From Billgrantia bachuensis (lineage in GTDB: Bacteria > Pseudomonadota > Gammaproteobacteria > Pseudomonadales > Halomonadaceae), in assembly GCF_011742165.1 (NCBI RefSeq), contig NZ_JAAQTO010000003.1, positions 32,181-96,180 of the forward strand: 64,000 nucleotides of DNA, in the 5' to 3' direction. Below, in pieces: positions 18,084 to 25,864 of the stretch. Position 1 is the first letter of the stretch, and each line of letters starts with the position of its first letter. The translations under genes were made by a program, and so were the position numbers. The notes below the pieces were generated by a model that did no database searches, was not told the DNA's origin, and saw only the letters and a list, made by a program, of their open reading frames with translations.

Positions 18084-18521
18084 TCACGCCGGCGCCATTA
18101 CCCTGTCCATCAGGCGCTGGGCCAGGCGACTTCCCTCCTCTCGGTTTTCAAGATCGGAAAGGTCGTCGAGCAACTCGCAGCGCCACAGCCAAATGTCCTC
18201 TTCCAGGATTTCGGCCACGAAGGGATAACGGCCCGAGGGTAGCTCGAAAGCTCGACGCTCACCCTCGGCTGGTGCCGTCATACTGCCAAAAATCGGGAAC
18301 AGCACCAGCGACAGCGAGACTGGGCTGATCAGCGCACCGACCAGGTAGTCACGCCCCGTCGATGCCACGCCAGCGTCGGGACAGGCTTGAAAACACAAGG
18401 CGTCGACATCGAGATGAGGGTTACGTTCGGGTGCTGCCTCGAGTGCGCCGGCCTGGCGGCGTTTCCAGGCCTGGGCCATCTCGTTCAGGCGCCGGTACTG
18501 CTCGGGCGTCGGGGCCAGCAT
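18084..18521 (-). CDS. Orphan HybE-like protein ([NiFe]-hydrogenase assembly chaperone family)
   Basis: 145-residue cytosolic protein. The central block DYLVGALISPVSLSLVLFPIFG and then FELPSGRYPFVAEILEEDIWLWRCELLDDL resembles the HybE family (a conserved CxITPW-like strand, LPxGxxxF, then a short C-terminal helix). The two cysteines near residues 43 and 47 (CFQAC) are not a family signature I recognise. No hydrogenase structural or maturation gene is in the window, so a hydrogenase role is unsupported. It is upstream of, and divergent from, the inositol-phosphatase-family gene. Assignment is by pattern recall and moderate. Confidence 0.55.
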   Translation of the reverse strand: MLAPTPEQYRRLNEMAQAWKRRQAGALEAAPERNPHLDVDALCFQACPDAGVASTGRDYLVGALISPVSLSLVLFPIFGSMTAPAEGERRAFELPSGRYPFVAEILEEDIWLWRCELLDDLSDLENREEGSRLAQRLMDRVMAPA

Positions 18522-18617
18522 GGCACACTCTCCTTTTACGAAAATGATCGGGGTCCCGTTCGGCAGGATGCCTCGCGGCTGCTATTCTGGCAGTTCCATG
18601 CGCGACGAGGAATGCCC

Positions 18618-19439
18618 ATGCTTCCCCAGCAACGCCTAGAGCTGGCCGTCTCCATCGCCCGGGAGGCAGGCGAACGGATCGTGGCGGCCAGGCACAGCCA
18701 GACTTTCAATCAGCAGCTCAAGCACGGTCAGGAACTGGTCACCGATGTGGACGTGGCCGTCGATACCCTGATCAGCGAACGCCTGGATGCCGGCCTGCCG
18801 GGCGAGCAGCGGCTCAGCGAAGAGCTCGCACCGGACCGCGAGGTAATGCGTACGGCCGATGCCCTATGGGTCATCGACCCCATCGACGGCACCGTCAATT
18901 TCGCCCACGGCCTGTATCATGTCGCGGTTTCCATCGCCTGGGTCAGCGAGGGCAAGACCCGCCTGGGTGTCGTCCATGCCCCCTTCCTCGGCGAGACTTT
19001 TACCGCGCTTTGCGGCCAGGGCGCCTGGTGCAACGGCAAGCCGATTCACGCCAGTCGCACTACCAACCTGCAGCGCTGCCTGGTGGGCACCGGATTTCCC
19101 TACCGGCGCGACAGCCGCCCTCCGCTCATGCGCCGCCTGCTGGCCATCCTGGAGCACTGCCAGGACGTGCGCCGCAACGGCTCTGCCGCTCTCGATCTAT
19201 GCGACGTGGCCTGCGGTCGCCTGGATGCCTACTACGAGAGCGTATCGCCTTGGGACTTCGCCGCCGGAGTGCTGATCGCTCGTGAGGCCGGTGCCCGCAC
19301 CGGACACCTTTATCCCTGTCCAGAGGGCATTCCCGAAGATCTCTACGGCGAAAACCTGCTGGTCAGTACCCCCGAGATTCATGCCGAGCTCGGCGACCTG
19401 CTGCGCGCAGCCGATGCCAACGAACTCAGGACGTACTGA
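18618..19439 (+). CDS. Inositol monophosphatase family protein
   Basis: Mg-dependent sugar-phosphate or nucleotide phosphatase (SuhB/CysQ superfamily). Motif A DPIDGTVNFAHG with upstream LSEELAPDRE supplies metal ligands; motif B is WDFAAGVLIAREAGA. 273 residues. ATG 18618 is selected over ATG 18612 because GACGAGG lies 7 bases before the former and only 1 before the latter. The true substrate (inositol-1-P, PAP, fructose-1,6-bisphosphate) cannot be fixed from sequence. Confidence 0.88.
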   Translation: MLPQQRLELAVSIAREAGERIVAARHSQTFNQQLKHGQELVTDVDVAVDTLISERLDAGLPGEQRLSEELAPDREVMRTADALWVIDPIDGTVNFAHGLYHVAVSIAWVSEGKTRLGVVHAPFLGETFTALCGQGAWCNGKPIHASRTTNLQRCLVGTGFPYRRDSRPPLMRRLLAILEHCQDVRRNGSAALDLCDVACGRLDAYYESVSPWDFAAGVLIAREAGARTGHLYPCPEGIPEDLYGENLLVSTPEIHAELGDLLRAADANELRTY

Positions 19440-19561
19440 GGATTTCACCCGCAACAGTGCGATAGCATCCTCCAATCGGGCCCCTAGCAGCCTGCTATTG
19501 GCCCCCTGTCCTTCCATCCGTCACAATGCCACCCAGGAAATTATCTTCAGGAGAGCTTTTT

Positions 19562-19822
19562 ATGTTCGTGGTCATCTTCGGTCGTCCCGGTTGCCCCTTC
19601 TGCGTTCGTGCTCAGCAGCTCGCCCAGAGCCTGGAAAGTGCCAATGTGATAGAAGGGCATCGCTACGTGGATATTTGGGCCGAAGGCATCAGCAAGGCCG
19701 ATCTGGAGAAGACCATCGGCAAGCCGGTCTCGACCGTACCACAGGTGTTCATCGACCAGACCCACGTCGGCGGCTTCACCGAGTTCGACCGATACGTGCG
19801 CGAAAATGCCCTGATGGCATGA
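19562..19822 (+). CDS. grxA: Glutaredoxin, GrxA type
   Basis: Small (86 aa) thiol-disulfide oxidoreductase. The redox motif CPFC is in IFGRPGCPFCVRAQQLAQSL, and the glutathione-binding TVPQVFIDQTHVGGFTEFDRYV is at about residues 58-77, as in E. coli Grx1. ATG 19562 has AGGAGA 8 bases upstream. It likely reduces ribonucleotide reductase, PAPS reductase or OxyR-type proteins; no neighbour specifies which. A short hairpin follows the stop. Confidence 0.93.
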   Translation: MFVVIFGRPGCPFCVRAQQLAQSLESANVIEGHRYVDIWAEGISKADLEKTIGKPVSTVPQVFIDQTHVGGFTEFDRYVRENALMA

Positions 19823-19830
19823 CGGCCAGC

Positions 19831-19849
19831 GCCGGGACAGTGTCCCGGC
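19831..19849 (+). terminator. Hairpin after grxA
   Basis: GCCGGGAC-AGT-GTCCCGGC is an 8-bp perfect stem, 8 bases after the grxA stop. There is no clear U-tract (CTGCCTTCTG follows), so termination efficiency is uncertain. Confidence 0.45.
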
Positions 19850-19964
19850 CTGCCTTCTGCGTTCAATTCACGTTTAACGTTCTTCCCGCGTTGAAAGCCG
19901 TTCCTGACCAGCCCCTATACTGAGGTCTAATGCGCAAGCGCATCTGGACAATAGGAACGGCACG

Positions 19965-20732
19965 ATGCAAAGGGAAGAATTCCTCCAGCAGCTCTGGCTC
20001 GACTACATTCATCATCATCCGGATGTGGGGATGCTGCGTCTGTGGCCAACGGATGCGCCGGTCGAGTACTTGACGCTTCTCACCCTCAACCAACCTCCCT
20101 TCGCTGCCGATGACTTGCTGCCGACGCTGGGTCATCTCGGCTATCGTCCCGTGCATCGCTACGCCATGGCGGATCGTGGCCTGCTGGTGTCCCTGCTGGC
20201 ACCGCCGGACAACGGCACCTGGCTGGTGCTGGCAGAATTCCAGCTCAGCAGCCTATCGCGTGTGCCGCGTGACGAGCTTGCCGGATTGGTCAGCCACGCG
20301 CATCCTCAGGATACCCGCGGCAAGAATCTGCTGAGCCGGGGCCGCCCCTGGGCCATGCCCAGTTGGGATATGTATCGAACGCTGCACGACGCACACCCCC
20401 TGGCAGCCTGGATTGCCGCCATGGGGCCGAGCGTGCATCACGCCGGCTTCGATTGCGAACGTCTCGGCAGCAGTTTTGAAGCCCTCGACGCCGCCTTGTT
20501 CGAGGCTGGCCTCTCGGGAAGTGAAGATCGCCACCATGGTGTCTTCCCCGTATCACCGCTGCTCCAGTATCGCTTCTACCCCACCTGCTCGCGGCGCCTT
20601 GCCTTCGCCGAGGGTGACGAGCATCGCATCTGCCTGGGTGGCTTGGCCCTGATCCAGAAACGTCTGAGCAGCGACCATGAGCGCAGCGTGGAATTGCTGC
20701 TACCCCACCACACGCGTTGCGAGCTTACCTGA
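19965..20732 (+). CDS. Hypothetical protein, weakly DUF1338-like
   Basis: 255-residue cytosolic protein, not confidently recognised. The beginning (FLQQLWLDYIHHHPDVGML) and the LGHLGYRPVHRY and LAEFQLSSLSRV blocks recall the DUF1338 fold (2-oxoadipate dioxygenase/decarboxylase, HglS-like). The usual metal-binding histidine in the early DHIALRT-like strand is replaced (here EYLTLLTL), so a catalytic role is doubtful. The C-terminal part has VHHAGFDCERL. No signal peptide or membrane segment. It stands alone between grxA and the convergent scoAB genes. Confidence 0.6.
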   Translation: MQREEFLQQLWLDYIHHHPDVGMLRLWPTDAPVEYLTLLTLNQPPFAADDLLPTLGHLGYRPVHRYAMADRGLLVSLLAPPDNGTWLVLAEFQLSSLSRVPRDELAGLVSHAHPQDTRGKNLLSRGRPWAMPSWDMYRTLHDAHPLAAWIAAMGPSVHHAGFDCERLGSSFEALDAALFEAGLSGSEDRHHGVFPVSPLLQYRFYPTCSRRLAFAEGDEHRICLGGLALIQKRLSSDHERSVELLLPHHTRCELT

Positions 20733-20745
20733 GCCAGTGACCGTC

Positions 20746-20774
20746 GCGTTATCCACAGAATCTGTGGATAACGC
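20746..20774. promoter_or_regulatory. Palindrome of two consensus DnaA boxes
   Basis: GCGTTATCCACAG (20746-20758), then AAT, then its exact reverse complement (20762-20774). Each arm contains the perfect DnaA box TTATCCACA, at 20749-20757 on the plus strand and 20763-20771 on the minus strand, in inverted orientation. It lies 14 bp after the stop of the hypothetical gene, in a convergent gap. It could be a DnaA-titrating site, a DnaA-dependent switch or simply a hairpin; the lack of a U-tract argues against an ordinary terminator. Confidence 0.65.
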
Positions 20775-20861
20775 TGTGCAAGACGCTGTGACAAGCACCC
20801 GCGGCCCAAGAATGACGCGTGTCGCTCACACTGATCATAAAATCATCACGTATTGAAACGA

Positions 20862-20890
20862 AAAGGCCCAGGCAAATTGCCCAGGCCTTT
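20862..20890 (-). terminator. Rho-independent terminator of the scoAB operon
   Basis: Reading leftward, AAAGGCC..GGC, loop, GCC..GGCCTTT forms a stem with one 2x2 internal loop, followed by TTTTCGTTT. It begins 17 bases past the scoB stop. Confidence 0.7.
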
Positions 20891-20907
20891 GCGCTACCGC
20901 TCATGCC

Positions 20908-21567
20908 TCAATCGAAGGTCATTTCCGGCACGTGATCGGGCACGATCAGCTTGCCGGCGGTCTTCTCGACAATCTCCTCGACGCTGACGCCGGGAGCGCG
21001 CTCCTTGAGGATGAAGCTGCCGTTCTCGATCTCCAGATAGGCGAGGTCGGTGAGTACCCGGTTGATGCAGCCGGCGCCGGTCAGCGGCAGTGTGCACTTC
21101 TCGAGCAGCTTGGATTCGCCATGCTTGGAAGCATGGGTCATGGTGCAGATGATGTTCTCGGCGCCAGCCACCAGGTCCATGGCGCCGCCCATGCCCTTGA
21201 TCAGCTTGCCGGGAACCATCCAGGAGGCGATGTTGCCTTCCTGGTCGACCTCGAAGGCGCCAAGCACGGTCAGGTCGACATGGCCGCCGCGGATCATGGC
21301 GAAGGATTCCGCCGAATCGAAGATTGCCGCCCCGGGCCGGGCCGTCACGGTCTGCTTGCCGGCATTGATCATGTCGGGGTCGACTTCGTCCTCGGTGGGG
21401 AAGCGTCCCATACCGAGCAGGCCATTCTCCGACTGCAGCATTACGTCGATACCCTCCGGGACATAGTTGGCCACCAGAGTCGGGATGCCGATTCCCAGGT
21501 TGACGTAGAAGCCGTCCTTCAATTCTTGCGCCACGCGCTGTGCCATCTGTTCACGAGTCAGTGCCAT
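20908..21567 (-). CDS. scoB: Succinyl-CoA:3-ketoacid CoA-transferase subunit B
   Basis: Beta subunit of the enzyme that moves CoA from succinyl-CoA to acetoacetate, allowing ketone-body and PHB-derived acetoacetate use. The catalytic glutamate is Glu47 in LQSENGLLGMG. GIGIPTLVANYVPEG and ENIICTMTHASKHGESKLL are typical. 219 residues. It follows scoA with a 68-bp gap on the same strand and is closed by a terminator. Acetoacetate:acetyl-CoA transferase (AtoA) is the close alternative; the sequence favours the Sco type. Confidence 0.92.
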   Translation of the reverse strand: MALTREQMAQRVAQELKDGFYVNLGIGIPTLVANYVPEGIDVMLQSENGLLGMGRFPTEDEVDPDMINAGKQTVTARPGAAIFDSAESFAMIRGGHVDLTVLGAFEVDQEGNIASWMVPGKLIKGMGGAMDLVAGAENIICTMTHASKHGESKLLEKCTLPLTGAGCINRVLTDLAYLEIENGSFILKERAPGVSVEEIVEKTAGKLIVPDHVPEMTFD

Positions 21568-21635
21568 CTTGTTTGCCTCTTGTGTTCGGTGGAGAAGCGA
21601 TACCGGCCGCAGCCGGCCTGGAAGCGGTGGCGGGC

Positions 21636-22337
21636 TCAGCCCTCGCGCACGGTGCGCTTCTCGATGCGCTTCTCGAAGGTGCCCTGAATGATACGGTCGA
21701 CGTAGATACCCGGCGTATGGATCTGGTCGGGGCGCAGCTCACCCGGCTCGACGATCTCCTCAACCTCCACCACGGTGACCTTGCCGCAGGTGGCGGCCAG
21801 CGGGTTGAAGTTCTGGGCGGTGTCGCGGTACACCACGTTGCCGTAACGGTCGGCCTTCCAGCCCTTGACGATGGCAAAATCGGCGTGGAATGCCTCTTCG
21901 AGGATGTAATGCCGCCCATTGAATTCGCGCACTTCCTTGCCCTCGCCGATCGGTGTGCCGTAGCCCGTGGCGGTATAGAAGGCAGGAATGCCCGCACCGC
22001 CGGCACGCATCTTCTCGGCCAGGGTACCCTGCGGAGTCAGGATCACCTCGATCTCTTCGTTGAGCATCTGCTGTTCGAACAGGGCATTTTCGCCCACATA
22101 GGAAGCATAGAAACGCTTGATCTGTTTATCTTCCAGCAACACGCCCAAGCCGAAGCCATCGACGCCACAATTGTTGGAGATGACGGTCAGGTCCTTGACC
22201 CCGCGGCGCTTGACCTCGGCGATCAGGTTTTCGGGGATCCCGCACAGGCCGAAGCCCCCGGCAACCAGTGTCATGCCACTTTCGATGCCTGCCATTGCCT
22301 CTTCGTAGGAGTACACTCGCTTATCGAATCCGGACAT
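21636..22337 (-). CDS. scoA: Succinyl-CoA:3-ketoacid CoA-transferase subunit A
   Basis: Alpha subunit partnering scoB. Begins with the family opening [48 protein letters not shown] follows at about residue 54 and [13 protein letters not shown] [16 protein letters not shown] at about 108. 233 residues. First gene of the leftward scoAB operon and divergent from a LysR gene across a 135-bp AT-rich gap, which suggests that regulator controls it. Confidence 0.93.
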   Translation of the reverse strand: MSGFDKRVYSYEEAMAGIESGMTLVAGGFGLCGIPENLIAEVKRRGVKDLTVISNNCGVDGFGLGVLLEDKQIKRFYASYVGENALFEQQMLNEEIEVILTPQGTLAEKMRAGGAGIPAFYTATGYGTPIGEGKEVREFNGRHYILEEAFHADFAIVKGWKADRYGNVVYRDTAQNFNPLAATCGKVTVVEVEEIVEPGELRPDQIHTPGIYVDRIIQGTFEKRIEKRTVREG

Positions 22338-22472
22338 CGCAAAGCCTCGTCTTGTTGTGAAATGGAATACAGAAATGACGGTACATGATCAGTGTTGATC
22401 CGCCCAATATATTTGTTAAGTTTGTTTTTTTTATCAATTGATATGAATTATTTATAAAATGGGCCATCCGTC
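22338..22472. promoter_or_regulatory. AT-rich divergent promoter region of scoAB and lysR
   Basis: 135-bp gap, much richer in A/T than its surroundings, with an 8-T run at 22425-22432 and the perfect palindrome ATCAATTGAT at 22433-22442. A LysR-type T-N11-A site overlaps it. Leftward, TTGATA then AAATAT with 17-bp spacing is a plausible scoAB promoter overlapping the palindrome. The operator and promoter calls are inferences. Confidence 0.5.
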
Positions 22473-23366
22473 ATGACCGTCAAGCAGCTTCGCGCCTTTC
22501 TCGCCGTCGCCCAGACCCTCAGCTTCACTCAAGCCTGCGAGCGGTTGCACCTGTCGCAACCGGCGCTGAGCCTTGCCATCAAGGGGCTCGAGGAAACTTT
22601 GGGCGGCGCACTGCTGATTCGCAGCACACGCAGCGTCCGTCTCACACCGGAAGGCGAAGTACTGGTACCACTGGCCAAGCGCTTGTTGGCCGACTGGGAC
22701 AATACCGAGGAGCTGCTGCGGCAACGCTTCACTCTCCAGCTCGGCCGCGTGGCTCTGGCCGCCATGCCCTCCATCGCCTGCAACCGGTTGCCTCGTGCGC
22801 TGAGACGTTTTCGCGAGCGTTTTCCCCGGGTCAACGTAACGGTGCACGACGTGATCAACGAGCAAGTGATCGACATGGTGCGCCATCAGCAGGTCGAGCT
22901 AGGCATCGCCTTCGAGCCGGAAACCCGTGAAGGCATCGATTTTCTGCCGCTGTTCGACGATACCTTCGTTGCCGTGCTGCCCCCCGATTCGCCCCTCGTC
23001 GAGGCCGAATCGATCGACTGGAAGGCTCTGCTCAGACACGACTTCATCACCCTGCAGCGCCCATCCATGGTGCGCATCCTGCTGGAACAGGCGCTGGCGC
23101 GCCAACAAACGGAGCTTCCGGTGGCTTTCGAGAGCCATCAGCTCGCCACCGTCGGGCGTATGGTGGCTAGCGGCCTGGGCGCCAGCGCCGTACCTTCGCT
23201 GTGTCGCGAACAGATGCATGAACTCGGCGCACGCTGCGTACCGCTCTACGCTCCACAGATCCGCCGTACCGTGGGTGTGGTGCTCGGTGCGGGCCAGGAG
23301 CTGTCAACCGCAGCGCGAGCGCTTCGCGAGGTGCTGCAGACGACCCTGTGCGAACCGCCTGCGTGA
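22473..23366 (+). CDS. LysR-family regulator divergent from scoAB
   Basis: 297-residue LysR-type regulator. The N-terminal winged helix MTVKQLRAFLAVAQTLSFTQACERLHLSQPALSLAIKGLEE is followed by a substrate-binding-like domain with VGRMVASGLGASAVPS. It is transcribed away from scoAB from the shared AT-rich gap, the usual arrangement for a LysR gene controlling its neighbour. I infer it senses a ketone-body or CoA-ester metabolite. No strong ribosome-binding site is visible at ATG 22473. Confidence 0.9.
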   Translation: MTVKQLRAFLAVAQTLSFTQACERLHLSQPALSLAIKGLEETLGGALLIRSTRSVRLTPEGEVLVPLAKRLLADWDNTEELLRQRFTLQLGRVALAAMPSIACNRLPRALRRFRERFPRVNVTVHDVINEQVIDMVRHQQVELGIAFEPETREGIDFLPLFDDTFVAVLPPDSPLVEAESIDWKALLRHDFITLQRPSMVRILLEQALARQQTELPVAFESHQLATVGRMVASGLGASAVPSLCREQMHELGARCVPLYAPQIRRTVGVVLGAGQELSTAARALREVLQTTLCEPPA

Positions 23367-23455
23367 AACGAGGTGCTGGGCAGCCTGAGCCCGATCCATT
23401 AGCATGTGCGGCTATCGCCCAAAAGAGCAAAGGCGCAACGATTAAGGAGTCAGGC

Positions 23456-24325
23456 ATGTCGACCCTGAAAGGGCTCGTCAGCGTTCTGCTATTGGTGGTC
23501 AATACCCTGTTCTGGACGGTTCCCCTGATCCTGTTGACGGCGCTCAAGCTGGTCACCCCGACGCGTCGGCTGCGCCTGATCGTGCTCCGTGGTCTGAACG
23601 GCGTGGCACTGAACTGGATAGGGTGCAACCTGTGGTGGATGCGCCACTGGTTGAAACCCCAGCTCAACGCAAGCCTGCCCGACGGGCTGACGCCCGAGCA
23701 GCGCTGGCTGGTGGTCTCCAATCACCGCAGTTGGACCGACATTTTCATGCTGCTCATGGTCCTGCATCGGCGCATACCGATGCCGCGTTTCTTCCTCAAG
23801 CAACAACTCATCTGGATACCCATCGTGGGACTTGCCTGGTGGGCACTCGAATACCCCTTCATGCGCCGCTACAGCCGCGAGCAGATCGAACGCAACCCGC
23901 AGTTGGCGCACGTCGACCGCAAGGCGACCGAGCGCATGTGCGAACGTGCCCGCGAAATGCCGCTGGCTATCTTCAACTTCGTTGAAGGCACACGATTTAC
24001 CCCAGCCAAGCGCGACGCGCAGAATAGCCCCTTCCGCCACCTGCTTCGGCCCAAGGCCGGCGGTGTCGCCCAGGTACTGAGCCTGCTAGGCGAGCAACTC
24101 GACGGCATCCTCGACGTCACCCTGCACTATGCAAACCCGGACCCGACCTTCTGGGGCTTCTTGTGCGGACTCGAGGGGCCGATAACGCTCCAGGCTCGCC
24201 GTCTCGAGGTACCGGGCTGGATGCTCGACAGTCGCTACCATGACGATCCGCACTACAAGGAACGCTTCCACTCATGGCTCAACGCCCTGTGGCAGGAAAA
24301 AGACCAGGCACTCGAATCGCGCTGA
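23456..24325 (+). CDS. PlsC-like acyltransferase (YihG family)
   Basis: Membrane-associated 1-acyl-glycerol-3-phosphate acyltransferase homologue. The catalytic motif is SNHRSWTDIFML (HxxxxD), the substrate motif FVEGTRFTPAK. An N-terminal hydrophobic anchor spans about residues 8-30. 289 residues, matching the YihG/YihG-like branch rather than PlsC proper. ATG 23456 has AAGGAG 7 bases upstream. Its 3' end overlaps the next gene by 52 bp, implying translational coupling. Confidence 0.88.
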   Translation: MSTLKGLVSVLLLVVNTLFWTVPLILLTALKLVTPTRRLRLIVLRGLNGVALNWIGCNLWWMRHWLKPQLNASLPDGLTPEQRWLVVSNHRSWTDIFMLLMVLHRRIPMPRFFLKQQLIWIPIVGLAWWALEYPFMRRYSREQIERNPQLAHVDRKATERMCERAREMPLAIFNFVEGTRFTPAKRDAQNSPFRHLLRPKAGGVAQVLSLLGEQLDGILDVTLHYANPDPTFWGFLCGLEGPITLQARRLEVPGWMLDSRYHDDPHYKERFHSWLNALWQEKDQALESR

Positions 24326-25239
24326 TACTGCTTTGCGTACTTTCACTGCTGTCGCTCGCCGGCTGCGCCTCGCCGGGCGGTAGCGTCCAGCGCAGCGAAC
24401 AAATGCAACGCGGCGGCGATTCCGGCATTGCCGGCAATTGGGTCGTGGTACAGCGCGGCGACACCCTCGGCAACATCGCTGCCCGCGCCAACGTGCCGCT
24501 GGCTCGGCTGCAGCGTTTCAACCCGGATGCCAATCCCAACCGGCTGGCGGTCGGCCAGCGCTTGCTGATACCGACCCAGCAGGAACGCGCCCCCTCTGGC
24601 GGCCCCTACCGCTACCAGATTCGCCCCGGCGATACTTTCTCGGCGGTCGCACGGCGCTTCAATACCACGCCGACGCGGATCCAATCGGCCAATCCCGGTG
24701 TCGCACCGACACGACTGCGCGTGGGCCAGATTATTCAGGTGCCCCTGCGCGGCTCGACCGGTGCGGTGGCGGCAAGGCCCTCGAGCAACCGTTCGAGCGG
24801 CGGTTCGACCAGCGCCCCGGCGCGCTCCGCCACGCCGTCCGCCGCGCCGAGCTCGGTGCCGAGCTCGGCACGCAACTGGCCCTGGCCGCTGGAGGACTAC
24901 CGCATCGTTCGCCCCTATGGCACCGACAGTCATGGCACACTGCAGCCGATGCTGCTCGCCACCAGCCGCGGCGCCCGAGCCAAGGCAGTCGCCGACGGCG
25001 ACGTGCGCTTCGCCGGCAGCATGCGCCAGCTCGGTCGCGTAGTGATCGTGCACCATGCCGACAACCTGCAGAGCGTCTACGCCCTATGCGACAGCCTGCT
25101 GGTAGACGACGGCGCGCGTGTCACCCGCGGCACGCCGCTCTGTGAAGTCGGCTTCAGCAATGCCGCGGAGCGTTTCGACCTGCTGTTCGACATGCGGCTC
25201 GGCGGCAAGCCGATCGATCCCCGCCGAGTGCTGCGTTAG
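24274..25239 (+). CDS. NlpD-like lipoprotein with two LysM domains and a degenerate M23 domain
   Basis: Envelope lipoprotein of 321 residues. The signal peptide ends at the lipobox SLAGC (Cys31). Two LysM repeats (about 56-99 and 108-152) should bind peptidoglycan. A low-complexity Ser/Pro/Arg linker leads to a LytM/M23 domain (about 198-321). The catalytic residues are lost: the first histidine lacks its partner aspartate (SHGTLQPML), YAH has become YAL and LHFE has become LLFD. It is probably a non-enzymatic amidase activator like NlpD/EnvC. It starts inside the acyltransferase gene and is followed 4 bp later by alkB. Confidence 0.82.
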   Translation: MAQRPVAGKRPGTRIALILLCVLSLLSLAGCASPGGSVQRSEQMQRGGDSGIAGNWVVVQRGDTLGNIAARANVPLARLQRFNPDANPNRLAVGQRLLIPTQQERAPSGGPYRYQIRPGDTFSAVARRFNTTPTRIQSANPGVAPTRLRVGQIIQVPLRGSTGAVAARPSSNRSSGGSTSAPARSATPSAAPSSVPSSARNWPWPLEDYRIVRPYGTDSHGTLQPMLLATSRGARAKAVADGDVRFAGSMRQLGRVVIVHHADNLQSVYALCDSLLVDDGARVTRGTPLCEVGFSNAAERFDLLFDMRLGGKPIDPRRVLR

Positions 25240-25243
25240 CGCC

Positions 25244-25864
25244 ATGGCGACGGCGGCTTGGGAACGTCTGCTGGTGACGCCGGCGCTGTATCGCTACCGC
25301 GGCGTGCTGGGCGAGCCCGAGGCCAGCGAGGCCCTGGCCAGGCTGGAAGCGGAGCTGGATTGGCAACGTCCCAGTCTGCGCCTGTATGGTCGTGAGCATC
25401 CGATTCCCCGCCATCAAGTGTGGATGGGCGAGCCCGAGGCGCGTTACCGCTACTCGGGACGTGACTTTCATCCGCTGGCCTGGCATCCGGCTGTCGCCGC
25501 CATACGTGAGCGAATCAACCACCTGCTGACGTCTCGAGGTATCGAAACCGGCTTCAACAGCGTCCTGCTCAACCGTTATGCCGACGGGCATGAACGCATG
25601 GGCTGGCACAGCGACGACGAGCCGGAGCTCGGCGAGGACCCCGTCATCGCCGCCGTTACGCTGGGCAGCGAACGGCCGTTGCGGTTCCGCTGGAAACATG
25701 GGAGTGGCGAGGCTTTCAACGTCTGGCTGCCGCATGACAGCCTGCTCCTGATGGGATCCGGCTGCCAGTCGAGCCTGCAGCACGCCCTGCTGCCACGACG
25801 CATCCCCGGGCTACGCATCAGCCTCACATTTCGCCGTGTCCTGTCGCATGCCGAGCGTCACTGA
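25244..25864 (+). CDS. alkB: AlkB-family 2OG-Fe(II) DNA dealkylase
   Basis: Repairs N-alkylated bases by oxidative demethylation using 2-oxoglutarate and Fe(II). 206 residues. The core NRYADGHERMGWHSDDEPELG supplies the HxD ligands, the distal His is in SSLQHALLPR and the 2OG-binding arginines in RISLTFRRVL. Start ATG 25244, four bases after the lipoprotein stop. It converges on the O-antigen ligase gene; the annotated frame of that gene would overlap alkB by 41 bp, but the frame-corrected one would not. Confidence 0.92.
   Translation: MATAAWERLLVTPALYRYRGVLGEPEASEALARLEAELDWQRPSLRLYGREHPIPRHQVWMGEPEARYRYSGRDFHPLAWHPAVAAIRERINHLLTSRGIETGFNSVLLNRYADGHERMGWHSDDEPELGEDPVIAAVTLGSERPLRFRWKHGSGEAFNVWLPHDSLLLMGSGCQSSLQHALLPRRIPGLRISLTFRRVLSHAERH

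Noticed and set aside
24376..24386. A second GGCGGTAGCGT (ops core) on the plus strand
   Set aside because: It lies inside the NlpD-like lipoprotein coding sequence, ahead of alkB, with no long operon behind it. I treat it as chance, and it is a reminder that the core alone is weak evidence.
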